A stretch of DNA of 64,000 nt, from positions 124,001-188,000 of the forward strand of contig NZ_ATVL01000009.1 in NCBI RefSeq assembly GCF_000420705.1, given 5' to 3'. The notes beneath the pieces were generated by a model that did not search any database, had not been told where the DNA came from, and saw only the letters and a list, made by a program, of their open reading frames with translations. Positions 46,614 to 54,796 of the stretch are shown piece by piece (within the stretch, counting starts at the first letter, position 1; each line of letters opens with the position of its first letter). The position numbers and the translations under genes were made by a program. This stretch comes from Hymenobacter norwichensis DSM 15439. GTDB lineage: Bacteria > Bacteroidota > Bacteroidia > Cytophagales > Hymenobacteraceae.

Positions 46614-47546
46614 TTGTCCCGACCGTTTCGCCTAGGCTTCAGCTTACTGTTACTTTGGATTTTGTGCCAGGTTCGGGTGCAGGCCCAGGAGTTTATTCCG
46701 CTGTGGCCTAAGAAGAAGATGCCTAATTCCAAGGGCCTGAAGCTGGAAGACAAAATCGAGAACGAGCGGATTACGCAGGTAGGCACGCCGGGTATGTACG
46801 CCTTCTACACCTCGAAAGAGGAAAATAAAGGTTGCGCCGTATTGATCTGCCCGTCCGGTGGCTACCAGAAGCTCACGTATTTGGTGGGCGGCACGCAGTT
46901 GGCTAAATGGTTGAACACGCTCGGTATTACGGCTTTTGTGCTCAATTACCGCTTGCCCAACTCGCCCGACCTCAAGGAGCGCAGCATCGGGCCGGAACAG
47001 GATGCCCAACGCGCCATGCGCCTGATTCGGGCCAACGCCACCAAGTGGCAGCTCGACCCGAACCGCATTGGCATTATGGGCGCGTCGGCGGGCGTGCACC
47101 TGGCGTCCACGCTCGGCACACATCAGGAAGATGTATCGGCCATTGGCGACGAGCTGGATAAGCTGGCTTTCGCACCCAACTTCATGGTGCTGGTGTCGCC
47201 GGTTATTACGCTGGGGCAGTATGCGCACGTAGGCAGCCGCAACACGCTGCTGGGCGAGAATGCGCCGCCGGAGCTGGTAGAGAAGTTCTCCAACGAGCTG
47301 CACGTATCGGAGGCCACGCCGCCTACGTTTCTGGTCCACGCCTACAACGACCCCGCAGTGAATCAGCGCAACAGCTTGCTGTTCTACCAAGCCCTGGTCG
47401 AGCACAAGGTGCCGGGCACGCTGCACATTTTTCCGCAGGGCGCGCACGCCATTGCGGTGCGCAACAACCCCGGCTCGGCCAACCAGTGGACCACGCTATG
47501 TGAGGCGTGGCTGCTGGAAATGGGCTTTATCACCGAAAAGAAGTAA
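46614..47546 (+). CDS. alpha/beta-hydrolase esterase (acetylxylan/pectin-type) in the pectin locus
   Basis: The product is 310 residues. A TTG start at 46614 is needed to include the signal peptide LGFSLLLLWILCQVRVQAQ; the next Met would lose it. The fold has the oxyanion segment ICPSGGYQKLTY, nucleophile GASAGVH, Asp in VHAYNDP and His in FPQGAHAIA, as in BD-FAE/acetyl-xylan-esterase-like families. It probably removes acetyl or similar esters from plant polysaccharides. It is 27 nt downstream of the GH95 stop codon, in the same operon. Confidence 0.82.
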   Translation: MSRPFRLGFSLLLLWILCQVRVQAQEFIPLWPKKKMPNSKGLKLEDKIENERITQVGTPGMYAFYTSKEENKGCAVLICPSGGYQKLTYLVGGTQLAKWLNTLGITAFVLNYRLPNSPDLKERSIGPEQDAQRAMRLIRANATKWQLDPNRIGIMGASAGVHLASTLGTHQEDVSAIGDELDKLAFAPNFMVLVSPVITLGQYAHVGSRNTLLGENAPPELVEKFSNELHVSEATPPTFLVHAYNDPAVNQRNSLLFYQALVEHKVPGTLHIFPQGAHAIAVRNNPGSANQWTTLCEAWLLEMGFITEKK

Positions 47547-47582
47547 CATGGGCCGTTTGCCCTTCTTTTGCTCAACGCTATT

Positions 47583-48368
47583 ATGATAAACAAGCACCTA
47601 CTGAGAATTGCCACCGCCTTGAGCGTCTTGTGCCTGATGGCCTTCAGTGTTCCGCCTGCCAAAATCACCATTTACCTTATCGGCGACTCCACCATGTCGA
47701 TAAAGGAGGTGAAGAATTATCCGGAAACGGGGTGGGGGATGCCGTTTGCGTACTTTTTCGACGAAACCGTGACCGTGGACAACCGCGCCCAGAACGGCCG
47801 CAGCACCAAAAGTTTTGTGGCCGAAAACCGCTGGCAGCCGGTAGCCAGCGCGCTCAAGGAAGGCGACTACGTGTTCATTCAGTTCGGGCACAACGACGAG
47901 GTGCCCACTAAGCGCAGCTACACCCCCGAAGCGGATTACAAGAACTACCTGATCCGCTTCATCACTGAAACTCGCGCCAAAAAAGCCACGCCGGTACTGC
48001 TCACGCCCGTTGCGCGCCGCAAGTTCGATGCCGCGGGCAAGGTGGAAGGCACCCACGACGTGTACTCGGAAATCATGCGCAAAACCGCGCAGGAGCAGCA
48101 GGTAGCCCTCATCGATTTCGACCGGGAAAGCCAGGCGCTGTTGCAGCAGATGGGCGTCGAGAATTCCAAGCTGCTCTTCAACCAGCTTGTGCCCGGTGAA
48201 CATCCCAACTACCCCGACGGCAAGGACGACAACACCCATTTCAACGAGTTGGGCGCCCGCAAAATGGCCGAAATCGTGCTGGCTGACATTCGCAACCTCA
48301 AGCTGGAGCTAGCCAACCGCATTGTAAAGCGCGCCGCCGCTAAAACCGTTGATCCACAAGCCCGCTAA
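47583..48368 (+). CDS. rhamnogalacturonan acetylesterase (SGNH/GDSL, CE12-like), copy 1
   Basis: The product is 261 residues from the ATG at 47583. Signal peptide LRIATALSVLCLMAFSVPP. SGNH blocks are IYLIGDSTMS (Ser), NRAQNGRSTKSF (Gly), FIQFGHNDE (Asn) and DNTHFNELGARKMA (Asp and His). This matches rhamnogalacturonan acetylesterases, which take acetyl groups off the galacturonic acid of the rhamnogalacturonan I backbone. It is exported. A second paralog follows after a dispersed repeat. Confidence 0.92.
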   Translation: MINKHLLRIATALSVLCLMAFSVPPAKITIYLIGDSTMSIKEVKNYPETGWGMPFAYFFDETVTVDNRAQNGRSTKSFVAENRWQPVASALKEGDYVFIQFGHNDEVPTKRSYTPEADYKNYLIRFITETRAKKATPVLLTPVARRKFDAAGKVEGTHDVYSEIMRKTAQEQQVALIDFDRESQALLQQMGVENSKLLFNQLVPGEHPNYPDGKDDNTHFNELGARKMAEIVLADIRNLKLELANRIVKRAAAKTVDPQAR

Positions 48369-48414
48369 CCTCATGTTGTCCGTTGTCACTGAGTGTTTAA
48401 ATGACAAAAAGAAC

Positions 48415-48509
48415 GTCATGCAGAGGCGGAGCCGAAGCATCTCGCGTGCTGACTCAGGATTACTATTGCAACGTCAGCAGGCGAGATGCTTCGCTGCGCT
48501 CTGCATGAC
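48415..48509. repeat. dispersed palindromic repeat, copy D (hybrid arms)
   Basis: The left arm has the long form (GTCATGCAGAGGCGGAGCCG) and the right arm the short form (complement of CAGAGCGCAGCGAAG), so they are of different subtypes but still pair over the ends. It lies between the two acetylesterase genes inside the operon. Confidence 0.85.
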
Positions 48510-48574
48510 GGGCTGGTGAGTTCTAAATGGCTTTCTAAATAGGTTCTTCTCTGGTATTTACTCTGCCTAGTTCT

Positions 48575-49399
48575 ATGAAAATACCCATCCCTACGAAACC
48601 CAGCCTGTGGATGGCTCTGCTTGTGCTATTGGCCGCTTTCACGGCGCCGGCCCCGCCCAAAAAGACCACGCTCTACCTTGTCGGCGACTCTACCATTGCC
48701 CAGAAAGTGGGGCAGGTGTTTCCTGAAACCGGCTGGGGCATGCCGCTGGCTACGTTCTTCGACACCGCCGCCGTACGCGTGGACAACCGCGCCCAGAACG
48801 GCCGCAGCACGCGCACGTTTCTGGCCGAAAACCGCTGGCAGCCCATCGTGGATGCCTTGCAGCCGCAGGATTACGTCATGATTCAATTCGGGCACAACGA
48901 CGAGGCCGAAAACTACCCGGACCGCTACACCTCGCCCGCCGATTTTCGCAAGAACCTTGTCAAGTTCGTGACCGAGACGCGCAGCAAAAAGGCCATGCCG
49001 GTGCTGATTACGCCCGTCACGCGCCGGCGCTTCAAGAACGGCCAGCAAGAGGAAACGCACATAGCCTACTCGGCGGCGACTATTGAAATAGCCAAAGCGT
49101 ACAAAGTGCCGCTGATTGACCTCGACAAGTCAAGCCGGGAGTTGGTGCAACAATTCGGCGAGGAGAACAGCAAGTTGCTGTTCCTGCAACTCGCCCCCGG
49201 CGACCATCCGAACTATCCCTACGGCAAGAACGACAACACCCATTTCAGTGAGCTGGGCGCCCGCAAGATGGCGCAACTGGTGGTGCGGGAGGTAGTGGCG
49301 CAGAAGCTACCCATTCTCTCCGAGCGCCTGGCCAAGCCCACCGCCAAAAACGCCGTGCCGCCGACTACTACCAAAGATGCCCAACCGACTACCCCATGA
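48575..49399 (+). CDS. rhamnogalacturonan acetylesterase (SGNH/GDSL, CE12-like), copy 2
   Basis: The product is 274 residues with signal peptide LWMALLVLLAAFTAPAPP. SGNH blocks: LYLVGDSTIA, NRAQNGRSTRTF, MIQFGHNDE, DNTHFSELGARKM. It is a close paralog of copy 1 but ends in a longer Ala/Pro/Thr tail. Its TGA overlaps the ATG of the next gene (ATGA), so the two are translationally coupled. Likely to act on acetylated rhamnogalacturonan in the periplasm. Confidence 0.92.
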   Translation: MKIPIPTKPSLWMALLVLLAAFTAPAPPKKTTLYLVGDSTIAQKVGQVFPETGWGMPLATFFDTAAVRVDNRAQNGRSTRTFLAENRWQPIVDALQPQDYVMIQFGHNDEAENYPDRYTSPADFRKNLVKFVTETRSKKAMPVLITPVTRRRFKNGQQEETHIAYSAATIEIAKAYKVPLIDLDKSSRELVQQFGEENSKLLFLQLAPGDHPNYPYGKNDNTHFSELGARKMAQLVVREVVAQKLPILSERLAKPTAKNAVPPTTTKDAQPTTP

Positions 49400-50346
49400 A
49401 GCACGTTCTTTCCCTTTTCTGTTTGCTATGGCTACTCATCCGGCCGGCCTTCGCCTACGACTTCGTGGTGGCCCAGGATGGCAGCGGCACCTACCGCACC
49501 GTGCAGGAAGCCTTCAACGCCGTGCCCGATTTTCGCAAGAAAGTCACCACCATTTTCATCAAGAAAGGCGTGTACAAGGAGAAGCTGGTGCTGGCCGGTT
49601 CCAAAAACCTGGTGCACCTCATCGGCGAGGACCTCACCAAAACGGTACTCACCTACGACGATTACAACACCAAAAAGAACATCTTCGGGGAAGACAAAGG
49701 CACCTCGGGCTCGTCGAGCATCTACATCTACGGCGGAGATTTTTCGGCCGAAAATCTCACCTTTCAGAACTCCTCCGGGCCAGTAGGGCAGGCAGTGGCC
49801 ATGTGGGTAGCCGGCGACAAAGCGCGATTCAAGAACTGCCGGTTTCTGGGTTTTCAGGACACGCTGTACACCTACGGCTACGGCAGCCGCCAGTATTATC
49901 AGGATTGCTACATCGAAGGCACCGTGGATTTCATCTTCGGTAGCAGCACGGCTTGGTTCGAGAACTGCACCATTTTTTGCAAGCAGAACGGCTACGTCAC
50001 GGCCGCTTCCACCCCCGACAGCACCCGTTTCGGCTACGTGTTCAACCGCTGTAAAATCATCGGCGACGCCCCAGCGAGCAGTTTCTATCTGGGCCGGCCC
50101 TGGCGGCCCTACGCCAAAACCGTGTTTCTGCATTGCGAGTTGGGCCCCCACATCAACCCGGCCGGCTGGGACCATTGGGGCAAGGGCAGCAACAAGCAAA
50201 CCGCCTACTACGCCGAGTACGACAACCGCGGCAAGGGTGCCCAACCCAAGCAGCGCGTGCCCTGGGCTCATCAGCTCACCGAGCAGGAAGTGAAACTCTA
50301 CACCCTCGATACCGTGCTCCGGCACTGGAACCCCACCCAAGACTAA
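49396..50346 (+). CDS. pectin methylesterase (CE8), copy 1
   Basis: The product is 316 residues with signal peptide LSLFCLLWLLIRPAFA. The right-handed beta-helix starts with VAQDGSGTYRTVQEAFNAV. CE8 active-site segments are GQAVAM, FQDTLYTYG, EGTVDFIFGSSTAWFE and LGRPWRPYAKTVF; the two catalytic Asp are present. It removes methyl esters from homogalacturonan. It overlaps the upstream acetylesterase by 4 nt and is followed directly by a second CE8 gene with a 1-nt overlap. Confidence 0.93.
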   Translation: MKHVLSLFCLLWLLIRPAFAYDFVVAQDGSGTYRTVQEAFNAVPDFRKKVTTIFIKKGVYKEKLVLAGSKNLVHLIGEDLTKTVLTYDDYNTKKNIFGEDKGTSGSSSIYIYGGDFSAENLTFQNSSGPVGQAVAMWVAGDKARFKNCRFLGFQDTLYTYGYGSRQYYQDCYIEGTVDFIFGSSTAWFENCTIFCKQNGYVTAASTPDSTRFGYVFNRCKIIGDAPASSFYLGRPWRPYAKTVFLHCELGPHINPAGWDHWGKGSNKQTAYYAEYDNRGKGAQPKQRVPWAHQLTEQEVKLYTLDTVLRHWNPTQD

Positions 50347-51350
50347 TGATGCTTTCCCGAAAACTTCTGCTGGCGGGTAGCCTGATGTTGGCGACGCCTG
50401 CCCTATACGCGCAAACCACCGCCCCTGCGCCGGCTTCGGCTAAGCCGGCTGCTCCGCCTTCCTTCAACCAAACCGTGCGCCTAGTGGTAGCGCCCGACGG
50501 CTCCGGCGACTACCGCACCATCCAGGAAGCCGTCATGGCCGTGCGCGACTTCATGCAGGTGCGCGCCACCATCTTCATCAAAAACGGCACCTACCGCGAA
50601 AAGCTGGTGATACCCTCCCAGAAAACCAATATTGCGCTGGTAGGCGAAAGCCGCGACGGCGTGGTCATCACCTACGGCGACTATTCCGGCGACGCCGAGA
50701 AGCACAGCACCTATACTTCGTCTACGGTGCGCGTGCAGGGCAACGACTTTTCAGCCGAGAATATCACCTTCGAAAACTCGGCCGGTCGGGTGGGGCAGGC
50801 GGTGGCGTTGCACGTGGAAGGCGACCGGGCTGCGTTCCGCAACTGCCGCATGCTGGGCAACCAGGATACGCTGTTTCTGGCCATCGAAAACAGCCGGCAG
50901 TACTACCAGAATTGCTACATCGAAGGCACCACCGACTTCATCTTCGGGGCCAGCACGGCCGTCTTCGACTATTGCACCATCTTCAGCAAAAGCGACTCTT
51001 ACATCACGGCGGCTTCCACCACGCCCCGGCAGTCGTTTGGTTTGGTGTTCCTGAACTGCCAGCTAACCGCCGCCCCCGAAGCCAAGAAGGTATACCTAGG
51101 CCGGCCGTGGCGCCCGCACGCCCGCACCGTGTTCATCAACACCGAAATGGGCGCCCACATCCGGCCTGAAGGCTGGAACAACTGGAGCCAACCCGACAAC
51201 GAAAAAACCGCCTATTACGCCGAGTATCAATCAACCGGGCCGGGCGCAAACCCCAAAGGCCGCGTGGCTTGGTCGCGGCAACTGACGGCCAAAGAAGTGA
51301 AGCAATACACGCTCAGCACGGTGTTCGGCAACTGGAATCCGACTAAGTAG
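50346..51350 (+). CDS. pectin methylesterase (CE8), copy 2
   Basis: The product is 334 residues from the ATG at 50346 (a second Met follows at 50349). Signal peptide LLLAGSLMLATPALYAQ. CE8 segments: VAPDGSGDYRTIQEAVMAV, GQAVALHVEGD, GNQDTLFLAIENSRQYYQ, EGTTDFIFGASTA and LGRPWRPHARTVF. It starts inside the stop codon of copy 1 (TAATG). Two CE8 enzymes of different sequence may prefer different methylation patterns. It ends the enzyme operon. Confidence 0.93.
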   Translation: MMLSRKLLLAGSLMLATPALYAQTTAPAPASAKPAAPPSFNQTVRLVVAPDGSGDYRTIQEAVMAVRDFMQVRATIFIKNGTYREKLVIPSQKTNIALVGESRDGVVITYGDYSGDAEKHSTYTSSTVRVQGNDFSAENITFENSAGRVGQAVALHVEGDRAAFRNCRMLGNQDTLFLAIENSRQYYQNCYIEGTTDFIFGASTAVFDYCTIFSKSDSYITAASTTPRQSFGLVFLNCQLTAAPEAKKVYLGRPWRPHARTVFINTEMGAHIRPEGWNNWSQPDNEKTAYYAEYQSTGPGANPKGRVAWSRQLTAKEVKQYTLSTVFGNWNPTK

Positions 51351-51362
51351 CCCAAACAGGCC

Positions 51363-51455
51363 GTCATGCAGAGCGCAGCGAAGCATCTCGCTCGAATCGT
51401 TGTAGTTTGTTTAGCAACGACGCCACGCGAGATGCTTCGCTGCGCTCTGCATGAC
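51363..51455. repeat. dispersed palindromic repeat, copy E (perfect arms)
   Basis: 29-nt arms at 51363-51391 and 51427-51455 are perfectly complementary; the short subtype GTCATGCAGAGCGCAGCG. It lies between the convergent pectin methylesterase and J-domain genes. Confidence 0.9.
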
Positions 51456-51501
51456 GGCCTTTATATTCTGCTGTCAACTCAGCGCAAATAGATTTCTAGA
51501 G

Positions 51502-52524
51502 CTATACCGTGTCGTGGCCGGCGGCAGATAGTTCGCGCAGTACCTCGCGCAAGCCTGTGGGCTCTTGAATCAGGCGGAAAATGTGTTCCAGATATTCCGC
51601 TTCGGCGCGCAGATGGCGCTTTAGCTCGCGCAGCTCGATTTCCCGCTTTTTGCCGGTGCTACCGCTGAAGCCGTTTTCGCCGTATTTCAGTTCGTTGAGC
51701 TGTTGCTTTAGCTCCACTTGCTGTTGGTGCAGGGCCTGCGTGTAGCGGGTCAGTACATCATCGTCGGCGCTGGCGGCGGGGCCCGATTCGGAGAGCAACT
51801 GGAGCAGCGTGTAGAGGTCGTTGGCTTCGTAGGCCTCGGTGATGCGCTGCATCAGGGCCGTTTTGTGAGCCTGGGTTTCCGGGTCGCGCTCCAGGTCGGG
51901 GTGATGGGTGCGGGCCAGTTGGCGGTAGAGGGTTTTGGTGTTGGATAGCAGCTTCTGCTGCTCTTCGCGGGCTGCTTTCTCGGCTAGTTCCTGCGCCTTT
52001 TGGGCTTTGGTTTTGCGTCGGGTACGGGCATGCGCCGCCGCTTGCTCGTGCGGGGGCACATCGGAAGTGAGGTCGGGTACAAATTCGGCGGGCTTTTCCT
52101 CGCTAGGAATGGCTTCCGCTTCGGCGGCGGCGCGGCGGCTGGGGGCGTATTTCAGCACGATGTCCGCCGTGTCTTCCCCGAACCGATTGTGCAGGCCGTG
52201 GGCATTACCCACAATGAAGTCGGTGATTTGGCGCTCCTCCTGGCGGTTGAAATAGGGTAGGAGCAGGGCCTCTTCCAGTGGGGCAAACAACGCCCGCCGG
52301 GCCTCTACCACCGCGCGCGCGCCCGGCCCCACCTGCTGCCAATAGCGCCGCCGGGCCTCGGCCTGCTCCACTTGCAACTCGCGCAGCCGCTGCCGCAAGC
52401 CCTCCACCTGCTGCACCGCCTCCCTAAACGCCTGTTGCGCCGGAGTGCCCGCCGCTTCGGCCGGGGCCGGAATGGGCAGAGAGTTGGCAGCGGGTAAATC
52501 GGTAGCGGGGTTGTGCAGATTCAT
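51502..52524 (-). CDS. J-domain-containing protein with coiled coils
   Basis: The product is 340 residues with no signal peptide. Residues 30-70 and 265-320 look like coiled coils (LRQRLRELQVEQAEARRRY, VELKQQLNELKYGENG). Between about 205 and 250 is a J domain: TLYRQLARTHHPDLERDPET with the HPD motif that stimulates DnaK. A J domain in the middle and no zinc-finger domain mark a type III DnaJ-like co-chaperone. Its specific client is unknown. Confidence 0.85.
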   Translation of the reverse strand: MNLHNPATDLPAANSLPIPAPAEAAGTPAQQAFREAVQQVEGLRQRLRELQVEQAEARRRYWQQVGPGARAVVEARRALFAPLEEALLLPYFNRQEERQITDFIVGNAHGLHNRFGEDTADIVLKYAPSRRAAAEAEAIPSEEKPAEFVPDLTSDVPPHEQAAAHARTRRKTKAQKAQELAEKAAREEQQKLLSNTKTLYRQLARTHHPDLERDPETQAHKTALMQRITEAYEANDLYTLLQLLSESGPAASADDDVLTRYTQALHQQQVELKQQLNELKYGENGFSGSTGKKREIELRELKRHLRAEAEYLEHIFRLIQEPTGLREVLRELSAAGHDTV

Positions 52525-52576
52525 TGGGCAAAGGTAACGGGCCGCCAGTTGAACAGGTTTGGCCTAGCACGCGGCT

Positions 52577-53479
52577 TCATCCAAACACCTCATACGCCAC
52601 CCGAAACGTGTTGCAATGCGCATCTACAATGTCGGAGAGCCGCTCGGAGTAGCCGCCGCCCATGCTCACGGCCACTGGCAAGTGATGCTCGTGGCATAGG
52701 CGTAATATGTATTCGTCGCGCTGACGGCAGCCTTCGGGCGTGAGGGCCAGTTTGCCGAGCTTGTCGGTTGCCAGCACGTCTACGCCGGCCTGAAAGAAGA
52801 TGAAATCGGGCTGCACCTGAGCCAGCAACTCCGGCAAGTTGGCTTGCAGGATACCAAGGTAGGTGGCATCGTCGGTACCCAACTCCAGCGCCACGTCCCG
52901 GTCGGACTGCTCTTTGCGCAACGGGTAATTGGCGCCGGCGTGCATCGAAAACGTGAATACGCGCGGCTCCTCCCGGAAAATACTGGCTGTGCCGTCGCCC
53001 TGGTGCACATCGAGGTCCACCACCAGAATCTGGCGGGCCAGCCCGTGGTGGAGTAGGTGCATAGCGGCCACCGCAATGTCGTTGAGCACGCAAAAACCCT
53101 CGCCCCGGTCCCGAAATGCGTGATGCGTACCGCCAGCCAGACTCATTCCGATTCCGCTCAGCAGAGCCTGCTGCGCTGACTGTACCGTGCCCGCCACGCT
53201 GCTCAAAGAGCGGCGCACCAACTCCGGACTTTGCGGCAACCCCAACCGCCGCACCTCGGCCGCCGACAGGTGCAAGTCGCGCACCTTATGCCAGTACTCG
53301 GCGGAATGCACGCGCAGGATATCGTCTTCACTGGCCAGCCCTGGGTCGTAGAAATCCTCGGCCGGTGCGATACCTTGCCACAACAGCTGCTCCCGAATCA
53401 ACTCGTACTTGGCAATCGGGAAGCGGTGGCCGTTCGGCAAGCTGATGCTGTAACGTTCGGAAGTGGCAAGGCGGGGCAT
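52577..53479 (-). CDS. histone-deacetylase-superfamily (Zn-dependent deacetylase) protein
   Basis: The product is 300 residues from the ATG at 53479. The HDAC-fold motifs are present: SLAGGTHHAF (two His), GFCVLNDIAVA, DLDVHQGDGTAS (zinc Asp and His) and FQAGVDVLATDKLG (Asp). Bacterial relatives include acetoin-utilisation AcuC and acetylpolyamine amidohydrolases; this one resembles the YqfT/HDAC-like group. It is cytoplasmic and probably cleaves an acetyl-amide from a small molecule or a protein. It is 53 nt from the J-domain gene in the same direction, but no functional link is obvious. Confidence 0.9.
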   Translation of the reverse strand: MPRLATSERYSISLPNGHRFPIAKYELIREQLLWQGIAPAEDFYDPGLASEDDILRVHSAEYWHKVRDLHLSAAEVRRLGLPQSPELVRRSLSSVAGTVQSAQQALLSGIGMSLAGGTHHAFRDRGEGFCVLNDIAVAAMHLLHHGLARQILVVDLDVHQGDGTASIFREEPRVFTFSMHAGANYPLRKEQSDRDVALELGTDDATYLGILQANLPELLAQVQPDFIFFQAGVDVLATDKLGKLALTPEGCRQRDEYILRLCHEHHLPVAVSMGGGYSERLSDIVDAHCNTFRVAYEVFG

Positions 53480-53630
53480 GCAGGCAACTTGAGTGGATAC
53501 GGGGCACTGTACGCAAAACAATCATTGCTGAGCGGAGGCGCCAGCGGATTAACAGTAGAAAGCCCGTTCCATACTCACCTATGCTGTGTGTATAGTAAAC
53601 AGTTTATAGTGACCTGTAGCTAAATAGGCC

Positions 53631-53659
53631 CTCATGCAGAGCGCAGCGAAGCATCTCGC
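53631..53659. repeat. dispersed palindromic repeat, half copy F
   Basis: One short-type arm (CTCATGCAGAGCGCAGCG to GCATCTCGC) with no partner. The first base of the usual GTCATGC is changed. Confidence 0.75.
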
Positions 53660-53714
53660 GTGGTGATGTTGCGGTACTAGTTTTACAGGTTACCTATTGT
53701 GATGTTTGCACCCT

Positions 53715-53954
53715 ATGGACATACAAAAGGTACGACTTGGCGACTTTATCGAACTAAATGGTTCTCTTGGCGTCGTTGTCGGGGTTAACACGGACGAGGT
53801 AGTTGCAACTGTTCCCGAAGGCCACTTAGCGGTTTGGTTCGGGCCAAAGTCACGGCAATCAAATCCAGAAGAAAAGGCAAATAATATTCCCGAAGTATGG
53901 ACGGTGCCAGCCGAATACTGCACACTCGCTCCGATTCCTCAATACTATCATTAG
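53715..53954 (+). CDS. small protein of unknown function
   Basis: The product is 79 residues from the ATG at 53715. It is beta-rich (VRLGDFIELNGSLGVVVGV, then VPEGHLAVWFGP) and looks like a single small barrel domain. No name can be given. Base composition is lower in GC than its neighbours. It follows half copy F, and nothing nearby suggests its role. Confidence 0.6.
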   Translation: MDIQKVRLGDFIELNGSLGVVVGVNTDEVVATVPEGHLAVWFGPKSRQSNPEEKANNIPEVWTVPAEYCTLAPIPQYYH

Positions 53955-54062
53955 TGAACGGATAACCGAATTAATTATTGTTGCGTATTCTTTGTTTTCA
54001 AATGGATTACAGTGCTTTGATTATTCTAAATAAAAAAATAATTAAAATATTTTTGAACGTAT

Positions 54063-54094
54063 TTTGGTGAATACAAAAACTCCTCCCATATTTG
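54063..54094 (+). promoter_or_regulatory. candidate Bacteroidota-type promoter
   Basis: TTTG (54063-54066), a 20-nt spacer and CATATTTG (54087-54094) resemble the TTTG / TAnnTTTG promoter with one mismatch. It precedes the 25-codon ORF by about 22 nt. Confidence 0.35.
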
Positions 54095-54115
54095 TCACAC
54101 TAAACACAACAAACC

Positions 54116-54193
54116 ATGCTACGCCACTTCAATTACATCAGCAAGAAAGACGGTATAGAGCCATCAGGTTCATGCCCGGTTCGGTGTAGCTAA
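54116..54193 (+). CDS. candidate 25-residue peptide
   Basis: An ATG at 54116 opens a 25-codon frame ending in TAA. The peptide has a basic start (MLRHFNYISKK) and ends GSCPVRCS with two cysteines. It lies between a candidate promoter and an intrinsic terminator (54222-54258), so the unit would be about 150 nt. It could instead be a small RNA. No homolog is known to me. Confidence 0.3.
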   Translation: MLRHFNYISKKDGIEPSGSCPVRCS

Positions 54194-54221
54194 GTAGTAG
54201 CAGACTTCCTCTGACACTTCC

Positions 54222-54258
54222 GCCACCCGAACCCAGAAGGTTCGGGTGGCTTGTTTTT
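54222..54258 (+). terminator. intrinsic terminator
   Basis: GCCACCCGAACC (54222-54233) pairs perfectly with GGTTCGGGTGGC (54239-54250), followed by TTGTTTTT. Confidence 0.85.
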
Positions 54259-54280
54259 AAGCCTCTTATATCCTTCGGCC

Positions 54281-54391
54281 ATGTATCTGCCAGCAGATAG
54301 CCTCCACTATCAACCACTCAGCAAACGGCGTAATAGCCGCGCGTGGGATTGGTATGGCCGGGATTTTTCGTTGAACGATTCGCGTAGGTAA
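54281..54391 (+). CDS. candidate 36-residue basic peptide
   Basis: A 37-codon frame including TAA, rich in Arg, Trp and Tyr (for example SRAWDWYGRDFSL). It sits between two terminators, so an RNA of about 150 nt is likely to be made here. Chance ORFs of this size are common, so coding is uncertain. Confidence 0.25.
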   Translation: MYLPADSLHYQPLSKRRNSRAWDWYGRDFSLNDSRR

Positions 54392-54413
54392 ATTCCTCGT
54401 GACGTATCCGTGA

Positions 54414-54452
54414 AAAACGCCCGGCTTCTCCCAAGAAGTCGGGCGTTTTTTA
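54414..54452 (+). terminator. intrinsic terminator
   Basis: ACGCCCGGCTTCT pairs with AGAAGTCGGGCGT (one G/T pair), flanked by A and T runs. It can close the second small unit. Confidence 0.8.
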
Positions 54453-54577
54453 TATTCATTATGCAGATAAAATTAATTTATCTGTTGCCGAAAAAGTATG
54501 CCTATTTATTAAATAGAATAGTCAACTAATTTGCGTAGTTGCTGTATTATAAATGCGTAGTATTTATTAAATAATAA

Positions 54578-54660
54578 GGGAAGTTATACCGTAGGGGTAG
54601 CGGGACTGGCTGTAACCCAGTTGCTGAGAAGCTCGGGTGGTTCAACTCCATCACTTCCCA
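54578..54660 (+). tRNA. tRNA-Tyr (GTA)
   Basis: 83 nt. Acceptor GGGAAGT (54578-54584) pairs with ACTTCCC (54653-54659), with discriminator A54660. The anticodon stem ACTGG/CCAGT encloses the loop CTGTAAC, anticodon GTA (54612-54614). A short variable arm GCT-GAGA-AGC makes it class II, as expected for bacterial tRNA-Tyr. T-stem GGTGG/CCATC with loop TTCAACT. The D-arm is weaker (CCG/CGG). CCA is not encoded. It is the only ordinary tRNA in the window and stands at the left edge of the Ro60/RtcB island. Confidence 0.88.
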
Positions 54661-54796
54661 CTTTTATTGCCTATTACTATTCTATTTTCTCATCTTTTTC
54701 ATTTCCCCCACCCATGCAATTCATCTATCAACCCTTGCGGCCCGATACCAGCAAACCCGCCAGCACAGCTATGTCGCTCAGGCCGCTGCTGGAGCT

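Larger units (their letters stand above)
53955..54577. other. low-GC intergenic region with two candidate microprotein units
   Basis: 623 nt without a longer gene. It contains a candidate promoter, two short ORFs, and an intrinsic terminator after each (see entries). The rest is AT-rich and shows nothing else. Confidence 0.5.
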
